Shown here: piece after piece, positions 17,046 to 25,643 of the stretch
How positions within the stretch are numbered: the stretch's first letter is position 1
Layout of the letters: every line of letters starts with the position of its first letter
Assembly: GCA_015521085.1 (NCBI GenBank)
Contig: WAOW01000008.1
Span: forward strand, 1 to 64,000
Direction of reading: 5' to 3'
Length of the DNA: 64,000 bases
Source: Candidatus Thermodiscus eudorianus
GTDB taxonomy: Archaea; Thermoproteota; Thermoprotei_A; Sulfolobales; Acidilobaceae
Position numbers and translations under genes: made by a program
Notes under the pieces: model-generated
What the model saw: only the letters and a program-made list of their open reading frames with translations
Told to the model about the DNA's origin: nothing
The model's database searches: none

Positions 17046-17306
17046 CTACACCCTGGAGGCATCGTAGACCTCCCTCAGCTTCTCGTACAGCGCTAGCCAC
17101 TCGTAAGCCAGGTCGGTTAGACTATACTCTCTAGTCACGTAGTCGTATATGAGGAGGCCATGCTCCACCAGGTCTTCAAGGAGAGCTCTTGCCCTATCCA
17201 GGGGTAGGTTAGCGGCCCGGGCGATATGGGATATCCTGGAGGCACCGTCTCGAACGCCCTCCAGTATGCTTGCCACGATGTCGTGCCTGCACCGGTACCT
17301 CTTCAT
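17046..17306 (-). CDS. Winged-helix protein (HTH_45-like)
   Basis: An 86-aa protein resembling the archaeal HTH_45 winged-helix family: MKRYRCRHDIVASILEGV, then SRISHIARAANLPLDRARALLEDLVEHGLL as the HTH, and YSLTDLAYEWLALYEKL as wing and C-terminal helix. A probable DNA-binding regulator. A GTG at 17324 would add six residues, but ATG 17306 matches relatives and the TATA element CTTATATCC (17341-17349, minus). It is divergent from the bactofilin-like gene, with about 80 bp between them, so it may regulate that gene. Confidence 0.8.
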   Translation of the reverse strand: MKRYRCRHDIVASILEGVRDGASRISHIARAANLPLDRARALLEDLVEHGLLIYDYVTREYSLTDLAYEWLALYEKLREVYDASRV

Positions 17307-17385
17307 AGGACAGCTCCATGTCACAATTTGTGAGCACCGGATATAAGCCTAGCACCGGTATAGGCTAAACGGAGGGTGCACTCGG

Positions 17386-18051
17386 TTGAGCGAGATAAAA
17401 GCCGCAGGCTCCATAAGGCTGAAGGGCCCCATAGAATTCAACAACCTAGACATCGGGGGGTCCCTTAAGGTCGAGGGAGACCTAACTGTAAACGGCGAGT
17501 TCCGCTCCGGGGGCTCGGTTGTAGTCGACGGCAACCTGAGGGTCAACAAGATGAAATCCGGGGGCTCTGTAAAGATCTCGGGAACCCTCATAGCGAACGA
17601 GCTCGCGGCAGGCGGTAGCATAAGCATGGCCACGGGCGTGGTTAGGGAGCTAGACGTTGGAGGGTCCCTCACGGCCGACACGACATACGCCGACAGGGCC
17701 AGGATAAGCGGAACCTTCAAGGGGGTCCTGATAGCCAGGAGCGTGGTCGTGGAGAAGAAGTCGAAGATCAAGGGCAGGGTGATCGCGGGTAGGCTCCTCC
17801 TAAAGAAGAAGACCGAGGTCGACGAGGCCTATGCTGTAGAGCTAGAAGCAGAGAGGGAGGCTGAAGTAGGCAAGCTAGCCTGTGTCAAATGCCTCCTGGG
17901 CAGGGGGGTCTGGGTGGGCCTGCTGCTCTACAAGGAGTCCTACGAGGCTGACAAGGCCGAGATAGACCGGGTGGAGAAGGTCGGAGAGATACCGGAGCTC
18001 GAAAGGCTAAGGGAGCTGGAGGAGGAGCTCTCCAAGATAGGATTCAAATAA
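17386..18051 (+). CDS. Bactofilin-like beta-solenoid protein
   Basis: A 221-aa protein resembling polymer-forming cytoskeletal proteins (bactofilins). GGS motifs occur at about 24, 42, 59, 76 and 92, a 16-18 residue period expected for turns of a beta-helix, and the first 150 residues are rich in short V/I/L strands. A lysine-rich stretch (VVEKKSKIKG) follows, then an acidic and possibly coiled C-terminal tail (about 190-221). Cys-x-x-Cys is present near 163-166 (CVKC). The start is TTG at 17386 with GGAGGG 8-14 nt upstream as a ribosome site. The MFS gene follows after 53 bp. Role inferred: a filament or scaffold at the membrane. Confidence 0.78.
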   Translation: MSEIKAAGSIRLKGPIEFNNLDIGGSLKVEGDLTVNGEFRSGGSVVVDGNLRVNKMKSGGSVKISGTLIANELAAGGSISMATGVVRELDVGGSLTADTTYADRARISGTFKGVLIARSVVVEKKSKIKGRVIAGRLLLKKKTEVDEAYAVELEAEREAEVGKLACVKCLLGRGVWVGLLLYKESYEADKAEIDRVEKVGEIPELERLRELEEELSKIGFK

Positions 18052-18104
18052 TGCATCATAGACCGCTCCAGCGGCCCAGAGGGTCCCTCAAGGTGGAGGT
18101 ATAG

Positions 18105-19217
18105 GTGAGGACCGACGCCAAGCTAGCGATAGTACAGCTGATACACGTAGCTGCATGGTCCTCCTACTATACCCTCACCAGGGAGGTCTACTCGGGGGAC
18201 CCCGGGTACCTGCTCCTACTAGCGGCGGCCGAGACCATGCCAACTCTAGCTGGGCTAGTAGGCGGGGTACTGGCCGAGAGGTATGGCTATAGACTGGTAT
18301 TCCTACTGGGCCTGGCGGAGGGCATAGGCCTTGCCAGCGCCGGGCTATTCCTCTACAATGAGAAACTACTCCTGGCCTCGGTGGCGGTCGCAAGCCTGTC
18401 CTGGTCGATCAGCGGCCCCCAGATATACGCGTACACGTTAACGTACTCGGGCCAGAGCGGGGAGAGCCTCGGCGTGGTAACCGCAGGCTCAACCCTCGGC
18501 TGGACGCTTGGAAGCCTAGCCCCCATAGTGGCGCTCGAAACAGGGCCAAGGACTATACTAGTCGCCGCGGGGGCGTCCACCGCTATAGCGTACCTGTCGA
18601 TATTATCACTTGAGGGACCCTCTAAGCCGGTCGCCAGGCGCAGGCACTATAGCGGTAGAGGAGCCGTCCTGCCCATCCTGGTGTTGGCGGCGCTCTCCTA
18701 CACCGGAGTAGAGATCATTGGGAGCATCTATATGGGAAAGCTGAGCAGAGAGGCCGGGGTCCACCTCTACTCCCTCGCAAACATGGCCTCCGGCCTCATA
18801 TCAGCTCTAGTAAGGCCCCTCGCCGGCAGGATAGTCGATGCCAGGGGTCCCTCCAGCATCCTAGCGGTTGCCCTGGCGGCCTACACTCTATACCTGACGT
18901 GTCTAGACGTGGCTAGGGGCCCCCTCATGGCCTTAGCCTGGGTAATTCCACTCTACCCCTTCTTCGAGCTATCGCTCTACAAGCTCTCCTCCGCAATCCT
19001 AGGCGAGGCTCTCGGGGTTGCAGCGGTATCGGCCAGCTATGGCATCACAGGCTCCATACTAGCCTTCTCAGGGCTAGCGGGGCTGGGCGAGAAGAGCCTA
19101 TTCTACATTGCCCTGGCCTCATTCCTGTCGGCGAGTATAATGGCCCTAGCTGTAGGTGGCTGGCGCGAAGGGGGTACCGGGGGAACGGGATGGCGTGAGA
19201 CGTCCAATGAGGCCTAG
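18105..19217 (+). CDS. Major facilitator superfamily transporter
   Basis: A 370-aa multi-pass protein with about 11-12 hydrophobic segments in two halves. GGVLAERYGYRLVF (about 53-66) matches MFS motif A after helix 2, with a second copy-like AGRIVDARGPSS in the second half. The start is GTG at 18105, preceded by GGTGGAGGT as ribosome site. One GAGGGTCCCTC palindrome lies 16 bp upstream (18079-18089) and another inside the gene. It is probably co-transcribed with the bactofilin-like gene. Substrate unknown. Confidence 0.85.
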   Translation: MRTDAKLAIVQLIHVAAWSSYYTLTREVYSGDPGYLLLLAAAETMPTLAGLVGGVLAERYGYRLVFLLGLAEGIGLASAGLFLYNEKLLLASVAVASLSWSISGPQIYAYTLTYSGQSGESLGVVTAGSTLGWTLGSLAPIVALETGPRTILVAAGASTAIAYLSILSLEGPSKPVARRRHYSGRGAVLPILVLAALSYTGVEIIGSIYMGKLSREAGVHLYSLANMASGLISALVRPLAGRIVDARGPSSILAVALAAYTLYLTCLDVARGPLMALAWVIPLYPFFELSLYKLSSAILGEALGVAAVSASYGITGSILAFSGLAGLGEKSLFYIALASFLSASIMALAVGGWREGGTGGTGWRETSNEA

Positions 19218-19303
19218 ACGCTCCTAGGCCCCGGGTATGAGTCTAGGATCCCGGCTATACCGCTATAAACGGGCTCTGCCGCGGCCGATGGAGGGTCCGT
19301 GCC

Positions 19304-19810
19304 TTGTGCTATGGAGGCCATGCGTACTCGCTGATAGAGGAGGGCCTCTATGCTGGCGAGGGGTGTATCGAGCCGCCCCAGGTCGACGCGGTGATCTGTC
19401 TGGCAAGCGATTGCCGGGTCAAGGTTAATGGCGTTGCCGAGTTCTGTTTCGAGGTAGAGGATTTCGGTGTCGAACCGATCAACAACTTCGCCAACGCGCT
19501 CCGCAAACTCTTAGAACTCCGGGCGCGGGGGTTAAGGGTCTATGTGCACTGCTACGCCGGATGCGGTAGGAGCGGGACCCTCGTGGCAGCGTACCTCATC
19601 CTGGCCCGAGGGCTCTCGGCGGAGGAGGCTATAGCATACTATAGGCTGAGGAGGGGTTGCGGGCCGCAGAGCTGGGAGCAGCGAGAGCTGCTCTATGCCC
19701 TAGACATGTTGTCCAGGAAGGTGGGGAGGGAGAGGGCCATCGAATACTTGTTGGAGTCTAGGGACTTCGGTGACTTCCTAGCTAGGGCCAGGAAGGCTAT
19801 GGTGGGGTGA
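19304..19810 (+). CDS. Dual-specificity/tyrosine-type protein phosphatase
   Basis: A 168-aa cysteine phosphatase. The active-site loop HCYAGCGRSGT places nucleophile Cys83 and Arg89; Asp53 in VEDFGVEP is the likely general acid. Helices after the loop match small archaeal DUSP-like proteins. No ATG or GTG is in frame, so the TTG at 19304 is used; a TATA-like GCTATAAAC lies near 19261-19269. Its end overlaps the end of the convergent upp gene by 14 bp. The phosphoprotein substrate is unknown. Confidence 0.88.
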   Translation: MCYGGHAYSLIEEGLYAGEGCIEPPQVDAVICLASDCRVKVNGVAEFCFEVEDFGVEPINNFANALRKLLELRARGLRVYVHCYAGCGRSGTLVAAYLILARGLSAEEAIAYYRLRRGCGPQSWEQRELLYALDMLSRKVGRERAIEYLLESRDFGDFLARARKAMVG

Positions 19811-20438
19811 CGCCCAGGCTCCTGTCACCCGCGTCGCCGAGTCCAGGTACGATGAAGAACCTTGAGTCTAGTAGCGGGTCTAGGGCCAGAGTGTAGACGG
19901 CGGTGACCCCTCCCAGGGACTCTAGGTAGGTTATGCCGGGCTTAGATGCTATGACCGCTGCAACTATTAGGGGGCCCATGCCCCTCTCCCGGAGCAGGTC
20001 TACGATGGCTCCAACCGTGTAGCCTGTCGCGAGCATCGGGTCTATTATGACTACGGGTCCCTCGTGGCGGCTCGGCAACCTCTCATAGTAGACCCTGATA
20101 TCCACGCTCCCGCCCTCCTCGACCCGCCTAGCGGCCACTAGTCCTATCGGCGCGCCGGGGTAGAGGGTTTCGAAGCCTTCTAGGAGGGGTAGCGAGGCGC
20201 CCAGAACACCCACTAGGAGCGGGGGGTTCCTAGGTTCGAGCTCGACCGCCTCTGCCTCCAGCGGCGTCGTGACGCGTTTCTCGACCCACTCCAGCTCGCT
20301 GCTTATATGGGCTGCTAGGAGTGCGCCGGCCCTCCTCATCCACTCTCTGAACTCCCTGGTCCCGGTCTCCTTGGATCTAAGGTGTAGGAGTATCCAGCGG
20401 GCTAGAGGGACCCTCTCACTCACTACGACTAGCTTCAT
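19797..20438 (-). CDS. upp: Uracil phosphoribosyltransferase
   Basis: UPRTase converts uracil and PRPP to UMP for pyrimidine salvage in the cytoplasm. The 213-aa protein has the PRPP-binding motif DPMLATGYT at 133-141 and the C-terminal uracil-binding motif PGLGDAGDR. Length matches the family. The ATG at 20438 sits about 35 nt from an AT element shared with the divergent pus10 gene. Confidence 0.94.
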   Translation of the reverse strand: MKLVVVSERVPLARWILLHLRSKETGTREFREWMRRAGALLAAHISSELEWVEKRVTTPLEAEAVELEPRNPPLLVGVLGASLPLLEGFETLYPGAPIGLVAARRVEEGGSVDIRVYYERLPSRHEGPVVIIDPMLATGYTVGAIVDLLRERGMGPLIVAAVIASKPGITYLESLGGVTAVYTLALDPLLDSRFFIVPGLGDAGDRSLGVTPP

Positions 20439-20470
20439 GCGTGCCCGAGCTTGTCTGGGCTATGGCATGG

Positions 20471-20480
20471 GTATTTATGG
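20471..20480. promoter_or_regulatory. Shared TATA element, upp and pus10
   Basis: GTATTTATGG on the plus strand reads CCATAAATAC on the minus strand. It lies in the only AT-rich patch between the divergent upp (ATG 20438) and pus10 (TTG 20520) genes and is spaced to serve either direction. No second TATA candidate is evident, so the two genes may compete for it. Confidence 0.5.
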
Positions 20481-20519
20481 ATCTCGACCCGTCCCTGTGG
20501 ATCCGCGGGAACAGGTGTA

Positions 20520-21821
20520 TTGGAGGGCGAGGATCGAGAGCAGGGAAGCGTGCCAGGCAAGGCGTTGAGGGTGCTGGAGAGGTATCCGCTCTGCGACCGG
20601 TGCCTGGGGAGGCTGTTCGCGGGCCTGGGCTATGGGTGGAGTAACAGGGACAGGGGTGAGGCCCTCAAGAAGACCATTGTCATGATGCTCCATGAGAGGA
20701 TAAGACTGGGCCTCCCCGGCTCCATGGAGAGGTTCAAGGAGATAGCCCCGAACATAGGAGGGCATGCAGGGCCGCTCTACGAGAAGCTCTACGGGGAGCG
20801 TCTTGAGCCGAGGAAGTGCTACATTTGCGGGGGCTTGCTCGATAGGGTAATCGAGGAATCCTCTGCCAAGGGCAAGTCGCTCCTCAAAGCCTATGACGTC
20901 ACTCGCTACGTCGTCGGCGTCAAGGTCGATCGCCCCATAGAGGAGAGGGAGAGGAGGCTGAGGGAGGAGTTCCAGCTCCCCTTCGGCGAGAGCATAAGGG
21001 CCGAGATACGCAGGGAGGTCGGGAAGCGTATAATGGATGAGGAGATGAAGCCGGACTTCGCCGAGCCCGAGGCAACGCTCCTAGTCCACTACCCCTCCGG
21101 GAGCCTGGACTTGCAAGTGAACAGCCTACTCTTAAGGGTCAGGTATTGGAAGAAGGCCCGCTTCATAAGCCAGGCCTACTGGCCCAGCCCCGAGGGACCC
21201 CGCTATTTCAGCGTGGAGCAGGCCGCCTGGGGCTTGCTCAGGCTGACTGGCGCCGAGAGGCTGGTCCTCCACGCTAGTGGGAGGGAGGACGTTGACGCCC
21301 GCATGCTGGGTTCCGGGAGGCCCGCGGTCATAGAGTTGAAGGTCCCTAGGCGTAGGAGGTTCACCCTCGCAGACCTGGAGGAGTGGGCTAACAGGGAGGC
21401 CCGGGGGCTGGTGGAGTTCAGGGTTTATGGATACGCCGATCGTAGAATGATACGGTACTACAAGGAGGAGCACTCTAGGACCAGGAAGATATACAAGGCG
21501 CTTATAGCGGTTGAGAAGGAGGTCAGCGGCGAAGAACTCAGGGGGTTGGAAGAATTCTTCCGCAATAGGGTGGTCCTACAGAGGACTCCGCGCCGCGTGC
21601 TCCACAGGAGGCCAGACGTCCTCCGCAAGAGGACAGTCTACAGCGTCAAATGCACCAGTATAGCCAGGGGCGTGATCGAGTGCCTTGTTTCGAGCGAGGG
21701 GGGACTCTATGTGAAGGAGCTGGTTTCGGGCGACGAGGGGAGAACAAGGCCTAGCTTCTCCGAATACCTAGGGGCTAGGTCCGAGTGCGTTGAACTCGAC
21801 GTGCTATACGTGGAGCACTAG
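20520..21821 (+). CDS. pus10: tRNA pseudouridine synthase Pus10
   Basis: Pus10 makes pseudouridine 54 and/or 55 in archaeal tRNA. From the TTG at 20520 it has 433 aa. Zinc ligands are Cys25, Cys28 and Cys100, Cys103, as in the family. Catalytic Asp257 lies in GREDVDARMLGSGRP (about 254-268). The C-terminal KRTVYSVKCTSI and YVKELVSGDEGRTRPSFSE motifs are typical. I rejected the longer reading from 20451 because the TATA element at 20471 would lie inside it. It heads the long informational gene block. Confidence 0.93.
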   Translation: MEGEDREQGSVPGKALRVLERYPLCDRCLGRLFAGLGYGWSNRDRGEALKKTIVMMLHERIRLGLPGSMERFKEIAPNIGGHAGPLYEKLYGERLEPRKCYICGGLLDRVIEESSAKGKSLLKAYDVTRYVVGVKVDRPIEERERRLREEFQLPFGESIRAEIRREVGKRIMDEEMKPDFAEPEATLLVHYPSGSLDLQVNSLLLRVRYWKKARFISQAYWPSPEGPRYFSVEQAAWGLLRLTGAERLVLHASGREDVDARMLGSGRPAVIELKVPRRRRFTLADLEEWANREARGLVEFRVYGYADRRMIRYYKEEHSRTRKIYKALIAVEKEVSGEELRGLEEFFRNRVVLQRTPRRVLHRRPDVLRKRTVYSVKCTSIARGVIECLVSSEGGLYVKELVSGDEGRTRPSFSEYLGARSECVELDVLYVEH

Positions 21822-21876
21822 ACCCTCTACTTTAAAACCCTGTAGGGCGTGCTTGTATCTGACCGGGTAGACGGGT

Positions 21877-22176
21877 ATGGTTAAGCCGCCGAGGGGCTAT
21901 AGGCAGCGGACTAGGAAGCTGTTGCGCAAGAAGGTTAGGGAGAAGGGTGCGGTACCCAAGCTGAGCGTGTTGCTTCACCCCTACAAGGTGGGCGACAAGG
22001 TGGCCATAAAGATCGATCCCTCCTTCCACTACGCGATGCCCCACAGGAGGTTCCACGGGCTGACTGGGACCATTGTCGGCAGGAGGGGTAGGGCCTACGA
22101 GGTCGAGGTGTACCTGGGCAGGAAGAAGAAGCTCCTCATAGTCACACCCGAGCACATAAGGCCTCTAAAGGCCTAG
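21877..22176 (+). CDS. rpl21e: Ribosomal protein eL21 (L21e)
   Basis: A 99-aa large-subunit protein, basic, with the family start MVKPPRGYRQRTRKLLRK and the SH3-like core GDKVAIKIDPSFHYAMPHRRFHGLTG. The ATG at 21877 gives the usual length. rpoF follows directly, as in many archaea. Confidence 0.96.
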   Translation: MVKPPRGYRQRTRKLLRKKVREKGAVPKLSVLLHPYKVGDKVAIKIDPSFHYAMPHRRFHGLTGTIVGRRGRAYEVEVYLGRKKKLLIVTPEHIRPLKA

Positions 22177-22211
22177 CACACCCCTATATAGTGCTTGTAT
22201 GGGTGGCCGGC

Positions 22212-22571
22212 TTGGAGCGTAGGATAGTGAAGGAGAAGTATGTAACCTACTCTGAGGCCCGTAGGCTCCTTGAGGATAGGGTGCGCGAGAAGGAGTTCGG
22301 AGTTATAATAACCGTTGACAAGACGCTCGGCTACCTCCGGGTCTTCGGAGACAAGGATCCCGATAAGGCGCGTGGTGCTGTGGAGAAGCTCGTTGGGCTT
22401 GGCCTCGACGAGGATGTCGCGGTCAACATTGTAAACATATGTCCTTCAGACCCTGGGGAGGTTAGGAGTATCCTCTCCATGAAGAAGGAGTTCGTCTACG
22501 ATGAGAGCCTAATAGAGGGCATCCTAGAGGCTATCAGGGAGTACTGCGAGTCCTCTTACCCCGAGGAATAG
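22212..22571 (+). CDS. rpoF: RNA polymerase subunit F (Rpb4)
   Basis: A 119-aa subunit that pairs with RpoE as the stalk of archaeal RNA polymerase. YVTYSEARRLLEDRV near the start and the HRDC-like helices VEKLVGLGLDEDVAVNIVNICPSDPGEVRSIL match RpoF. The TTG at 22212 lies 25 nt after the TATA box CCCTATATAG (22182-22191). A GTG at 22191 overlaps that TATA box and is therefore unlikely. Confidence 0.92.
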   Translation: MERRIVKEKYVTYSEARRLLEDRVREKEFGVIITVDKTLGYLRVFGDKDPDKARGAVEKLVGLGLDEDVAVNIVNICPSDPGEVRSILSMKKEFVYDESLIEGILEAIREYCESSYPEE

Positions 22572-22635
22572 CTTTACACACTAATATTCTATACCCCCCG
22601 GCGCTATAGTGTAGGGTGGGCCGAGGGTGGTTCCG

Positions 22636-23526
22636 ATGACGAGGCAGTTCCGAGATCCGCGGAGGCAGGCTAGGCCGGAACCCCATCCGGCTGAGCTGGA
22701 GAAGACAGCGATAGTCCTAGACTACATGCCCTCCGGCTACTATGCAGACCCGCACAGGGAACACAGGGAGGTTCCCATAGCCCAGGCAGTGGGGATCCGG
22801 AGGTTCACGCTTGTAGACGGGATCCCGCTTGAGGAAGTCGACCTGATGGAAACGGTCACCCTCGCCCGAGAGGTTCCCAGGACGGTAGTGATACCCCCGG
22901 GCCCACGATCCTCAAGGCCTAGGCGCGTCACAGCCCTTCTAGCGTGCCTGCCGGGAGCAGACAAGCGCATCTACTGCCTCCCACTACAGTATAAGGACAG
23001 GGAGCTAGTCGATATACTGCGGATGGACCTGGAGGCCGCCGACCCCAGGATAATAGTCCTGGACAGACTCGAAGCCCTCAAGAGCGTTGCTTCGGAGAGG
23101 GGGCTTCCCGAGAAGATACTGGTGGTCCCCAGGAAGCCCCTGAGGTTCGAGGACCTATCAGACCTGGCCAAGCGCAACCTGGAGGAAGCTATAGCCAGGA
23201 TCATCGAACTGCGCGAGAAGGACTTCGTGGAGTTCTTCAACATAGCACAACCGATCAATATAAGGCTACACAGCCTAGCTCTACTCAAGGGAGTAGGTAA
23301 GAGGACCCTCCTAAACTTCCTCAAGATAAGGGGGCAGAAGAGGTTCAAGAGCTTCAGCGAAGTCAAGAAGGCCTTGAAAACCGATCCTATCGAGGCCCTC
23401 AGGGACAAGATACTGGAGGAGATACGCGGCGAGGCCAAATACTACCTCTTCATCAAGCCGGAGAAGCCGGACGCCCCATTCCTAGACTACCTAGACAGGA
23501 TCGAGAAGACAAGGTCTAGGAGATGA
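22636..23526 (+). CDS. DUF655 family RNA-binding protein
   Basis: A 296-aa protein whose C-terminal two thirds match DUF655 (COG1491), predicted nucleic-acid binding with a helix-hairpin-helix-like segment: RLHSLALLKGVGKRTLLNFLKIRGQKRF, about residues 211-239. The family is usually encoded next to ksgA and L21e/rpoF, as here. The ATG at 22636 has GAGGGTGG just upstream; a GTG at 22627 is the alternative. It overlaps ksgA by 4 bp (ATGA). A role in rRNA maturation is plausible from context only. Confidence 0.88.
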   Translation: MTRQFRDPRRQARPEPHPAELEKTAIVLDYMPSGYYADPHREHREVPIAQAVGIRRFTLVDGIPLEEVDLMETVTLAREVPRTVVIPPGPRSSRPRRVTALLACLPGADKRIYCLPLQYKDRELVDILRMDLEAADPRIIVLDRLEALKSVASERGLPEKILVVPRKPLRFEDLSDLAKRNLEEAIARIIELREKDFVEFFNIAQPINIRLHSLALLKGVGKRTLLNFLKIRGQKRFKSFSEVKKALKTDPIEALRDKILEEIRGEAKYYLFIKPEKPDAPFLDYLDRIEKTRSRR

Positions 23527-24353
23527 GGGTCCCTCCACTCCCACGAGAACCGCGGAACCTGCTATCCTGGCTGAGGAGCGTGCTCCGCCTCCATGGCAAG
23601 AGGCCCCTCCAAAGGCTGGGCCAGGTCTTCCTCGTGCACCCCGATGGCGTGAAGCTCTTCGCCTCGGCGGCTGGAGAACACCTGGAGCCCCCGATACTAG
23701 AGGTGGGTGTCGGCACGGGCCACCTAGCCTACTATGTCGCCGGCAGGGTGGGCTGGGTTGTCGGCGTCGAAATAGACCACGCTTTGCTCAAGATCGCAGG
23801 GGAGGTGTTGCATGGTTCAAACGTCTACCTGGTCCACGGCGACGGCGTGGAGTGCGCTGAGGGCTTCCGCGTCAGCGGTGTCTACTCCAACACGCCCTAC
23901 AATATATCCTCGCGCCTAATCGCCAGTGGCGCCAGGAACAACTCGGTCAAAGCCCTTGTCCTGGGTTTACAGCTTGAGGTTGCCCAGAGGGTCCTAGCGG
24001 AGCCGGGCTCCAGGGAGTATGGCCGATTGACCCTGCTCGCGAAAAGATACTTCAGTGTAAAGGAGCTCGGCAGGCTCCCGCGCTCATGGTACTACCCGCG
24101 GCCGGAGGTCCACGGGTCCCTCGTACTCTTCCAGAGGATCAGGCCCTGGACGGTTGGCGACGAGTGTTATGAGAGGTTGACGGCCTGTCTTTTCACCGGG
24201 AGAAACAAGCTGGCGGACAAGATGGCCTCCAAGTGCCTCGGCGTCGAGAGAAGCGTCTTAACCAGGATAGCTGGCAAGCGTGTACGTGACTTGACTGTGG
24301 AGGACGTAGAATGGCTGCTGGAGAAGGCTGGAGGCTGTACGAAACACCACTAG
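23523..24353 (+). CDS. ksgA: rRNA adenine dimethyltransferase KsgA/Dim1
   Basis: Dimethylates two adjacent adenosines in the 3' end of 16S rRNA. The 276-aa protein has the GQVFLVHP start motif, SAM motif LEVGVGTGHL at 59-68 and DGVE after the acidic loop. The catalytic motif IV reads NTPY (123-126) in place of the usual NIPY or NLPY. The C-terminal domain includes LFTGRNKLADKM. It overlaps DUF655 by 4 bp upstream and the next methylase by 43 bp downstream. Confidence 0.93.
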   Translation: MRVPPLPREPRNLLSWLRSVLRLHGKRPLQRLGQVFLVHPDGVKLFASAAGEHLEPPILEVGVGTGHLAYYVAGRVGWVVGVEIDHALLKIAGEVLHGSNVYLVHGDGVECAEGFRVSGVYSNTPYNISSRLIASGARNNSVKALVLGLQLEVAQRVLAEPGSREYGRLTLLAKRYFSVKELGRLPRSWYYPRPEVHGSLVLFQRIRPWTVGDECYERLTACLFTGRNKLADKMASKCLGVERSVLTRIAGKRVRDLTVEDVEWLLEKAGGCTKHH

Positions 24354-24961
24354 GCGAGTTAAGAGTCTACGCTCATCCCTGCGTTTACGAGCCCTCCGAC
24401 GACACGCTCCTCGCCATAGAAGCCCTGGCACGCCTACCCGGAGTCAAGACCGATGTCACGACGGCTGTAGACATGGGCACGGGTACAGGGGTACTCGCAC
24501 TAGCCATAACCAGGATATACCCGGAAGCCTTCGTCGTAGCGACAGATATAAACCCACACGCCCTCCAAGCCGCTAACAAGACCCTCCAGGCCTCCAAGGC
24601 CACTGTAGTCGCTTGTAGATGGGCCTCATGCCTCAGACCCCGGTTCGACCTGGCAGTCGTTAACCCCCCCTACCTCCCGGTGGAGGACCAGCTGGACCAG
24701 TGTCCAGAGCTGTCCAAGTCGTGGAGCGGCTCGCCGGGCACCTTGGAGGAGGCATGTAGAGAGGCTACTAGAGTAGCGGGAGCCCTGGTTCTCGTGTATT
24801 CGAGCCTCTCCCAGTGGACTCCCCACGAATGCCTTAGGGAGGCTGGCTTCGAGGTAGTGTACGAGGTCGGGGAGTCTTTCTTTATGGAAAAACTCTACGC
24901 GGTGATAGCGGTTAGAGGGAGTGGGCTTGGACAGGCTTCGACTAGTACTCGTCGGCGTTGA
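24311..24961 (+). CDS. HemK/Mtq2-like glutamine methyltransferase
   Basis: A 216-aa SAM-dependent methylase of the HemK family, which methylates the GGQ glutamine of release factor. SAM motif VDMGTGTGVLALA is at 53-65 and catalytic NPPY at 118-121. YEPSDDTLLAIEAL near the N-terminus is typical of archaeal/eukaryal Mtq2. There is no N-terminal HemK helical domain, again like Mtq2. It starts 43 bp inside ksgA and ends 41 bp inside the SPOUT gene, a run of deep overlaps. Confidence 0.88.
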   Translation: MAAGEGWRLYETPLGELRVYAHPCVYEPSDDTLLAIEALARLPGVKTDVTTAVDMGTGTGVLALAITRIYPEAFVVATDINPHALQAANKTLQASKATVVACRWASCLRPRFDLAVVNPPYLPVEDQLDQCPELSKSWSGSPGTLEEACREATRVAGALVLVYSSLSQWTPHECLREAGFEVVYEVGESFFMEKLYAVIAVRGSGLGQASTSTRRR

Positions 24962-25643
24962 GGGCGCCATCAACCTAGGGCTAATAGCTAGGCTCTGCGA
25001 GAACTTCGACGTCGATGAACTAGTCCTGGTCTCTCCTAAGGCGAGCCTAGAGGAGGCCCGGGAATACGCTGTGAGGGCCAGCCACAGGCTGGACTCGGCC
25101 CTCATAGTCGACAGCCTGGAAGAGGCCCTCGAAGGCGTTGCACTATCGATATGCACGTCGGCCAGGTCCTCCTCGACCGACGCTCTTAGGACTCCCGTGA
25201 ACCCGGAGGAGGCGGTTGGAATCGCGGGGGGAGTAGAGGGGACTGTAGCCCTGGTCATGGGCCGGGAGAGCGTGGGGCTCACCCGGGCAGAACTCTCCAT
25301 GTGCGATCTACTAGCGACTATACCGTCGAGCTCCAGATACCCTGCCCTCAACCTAGCCAACGCCACGGCGATACTCCTCTACGAATTCTATAAGGCCCGG
25401 GGTAGGCGTGTCGAGTGGAGGGGGGATACCCGTTATATCAGGCTTGTCGAGGCCTATGCAAGGGCGCTTGCAGACCTACTGGTGAGCGACGAGAAGAGGA
25501 GGGAGGAGATCGTAGTGGCTCTCAGGAGGATGGCCGCGAGGAACCTCATGCATGGGAAGGACGTCCGCCTACTCCTCTACCTATTATCGAGGGCGTGCGC
25601 GTTTATCGAGGGGTGCAAGGTTGAGGTATCTAATCAAATGTAA
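24921..25643 (+). CDS. SPOUT-class RNA 2'-O-methyltransferase (TrmJ-like)
   Basis: A 240-aa SpoU/TrmH-family enzyme. Motif 1 RLVLVGVEGAINLGLIARLCENF (about 6-28), motif 2 TVALVMGRESVGLTRAEL and motif 3 YPALNLANATAILLYEFY, which form the trefoil knot that binds SAM, are all present. The N-terminal position of motif 1 and helical C-terminal extension fit TrmJ (Cm32/Um32 in tRNA). The target is inferred. The start is GTG 24921, with TTG 24927 as alternative. It overlaps both neighbours. Confidence 0.88.
   Translation: MGLDRLRLVLVGVEGAINLGLIARLCENFDVDELVLVSPKASLEEAREYAVRASHRLDSALIVDSLEEALEGVALSICTSARSSSTDALRTPVNPEEAVGIAGGVEGTVALVMGRESVGLTRAELSMCDLLATIPSSSRYPALNLANATAILLYEFYKARGRRVEWRGDTRYIRLVEAYARALADLLVSDEKRREEIVVALRRMAARNLMHGKDVRLLLYLLSRACAFIEGCKVEVSNQM

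Noticed and set aside
20451-20519. N-terminal extension of Pus10 from an earlier start
   Set aside because: It would include the TATA element at 20471-20480, and the added peptide does not resemble Pus10 proteins.
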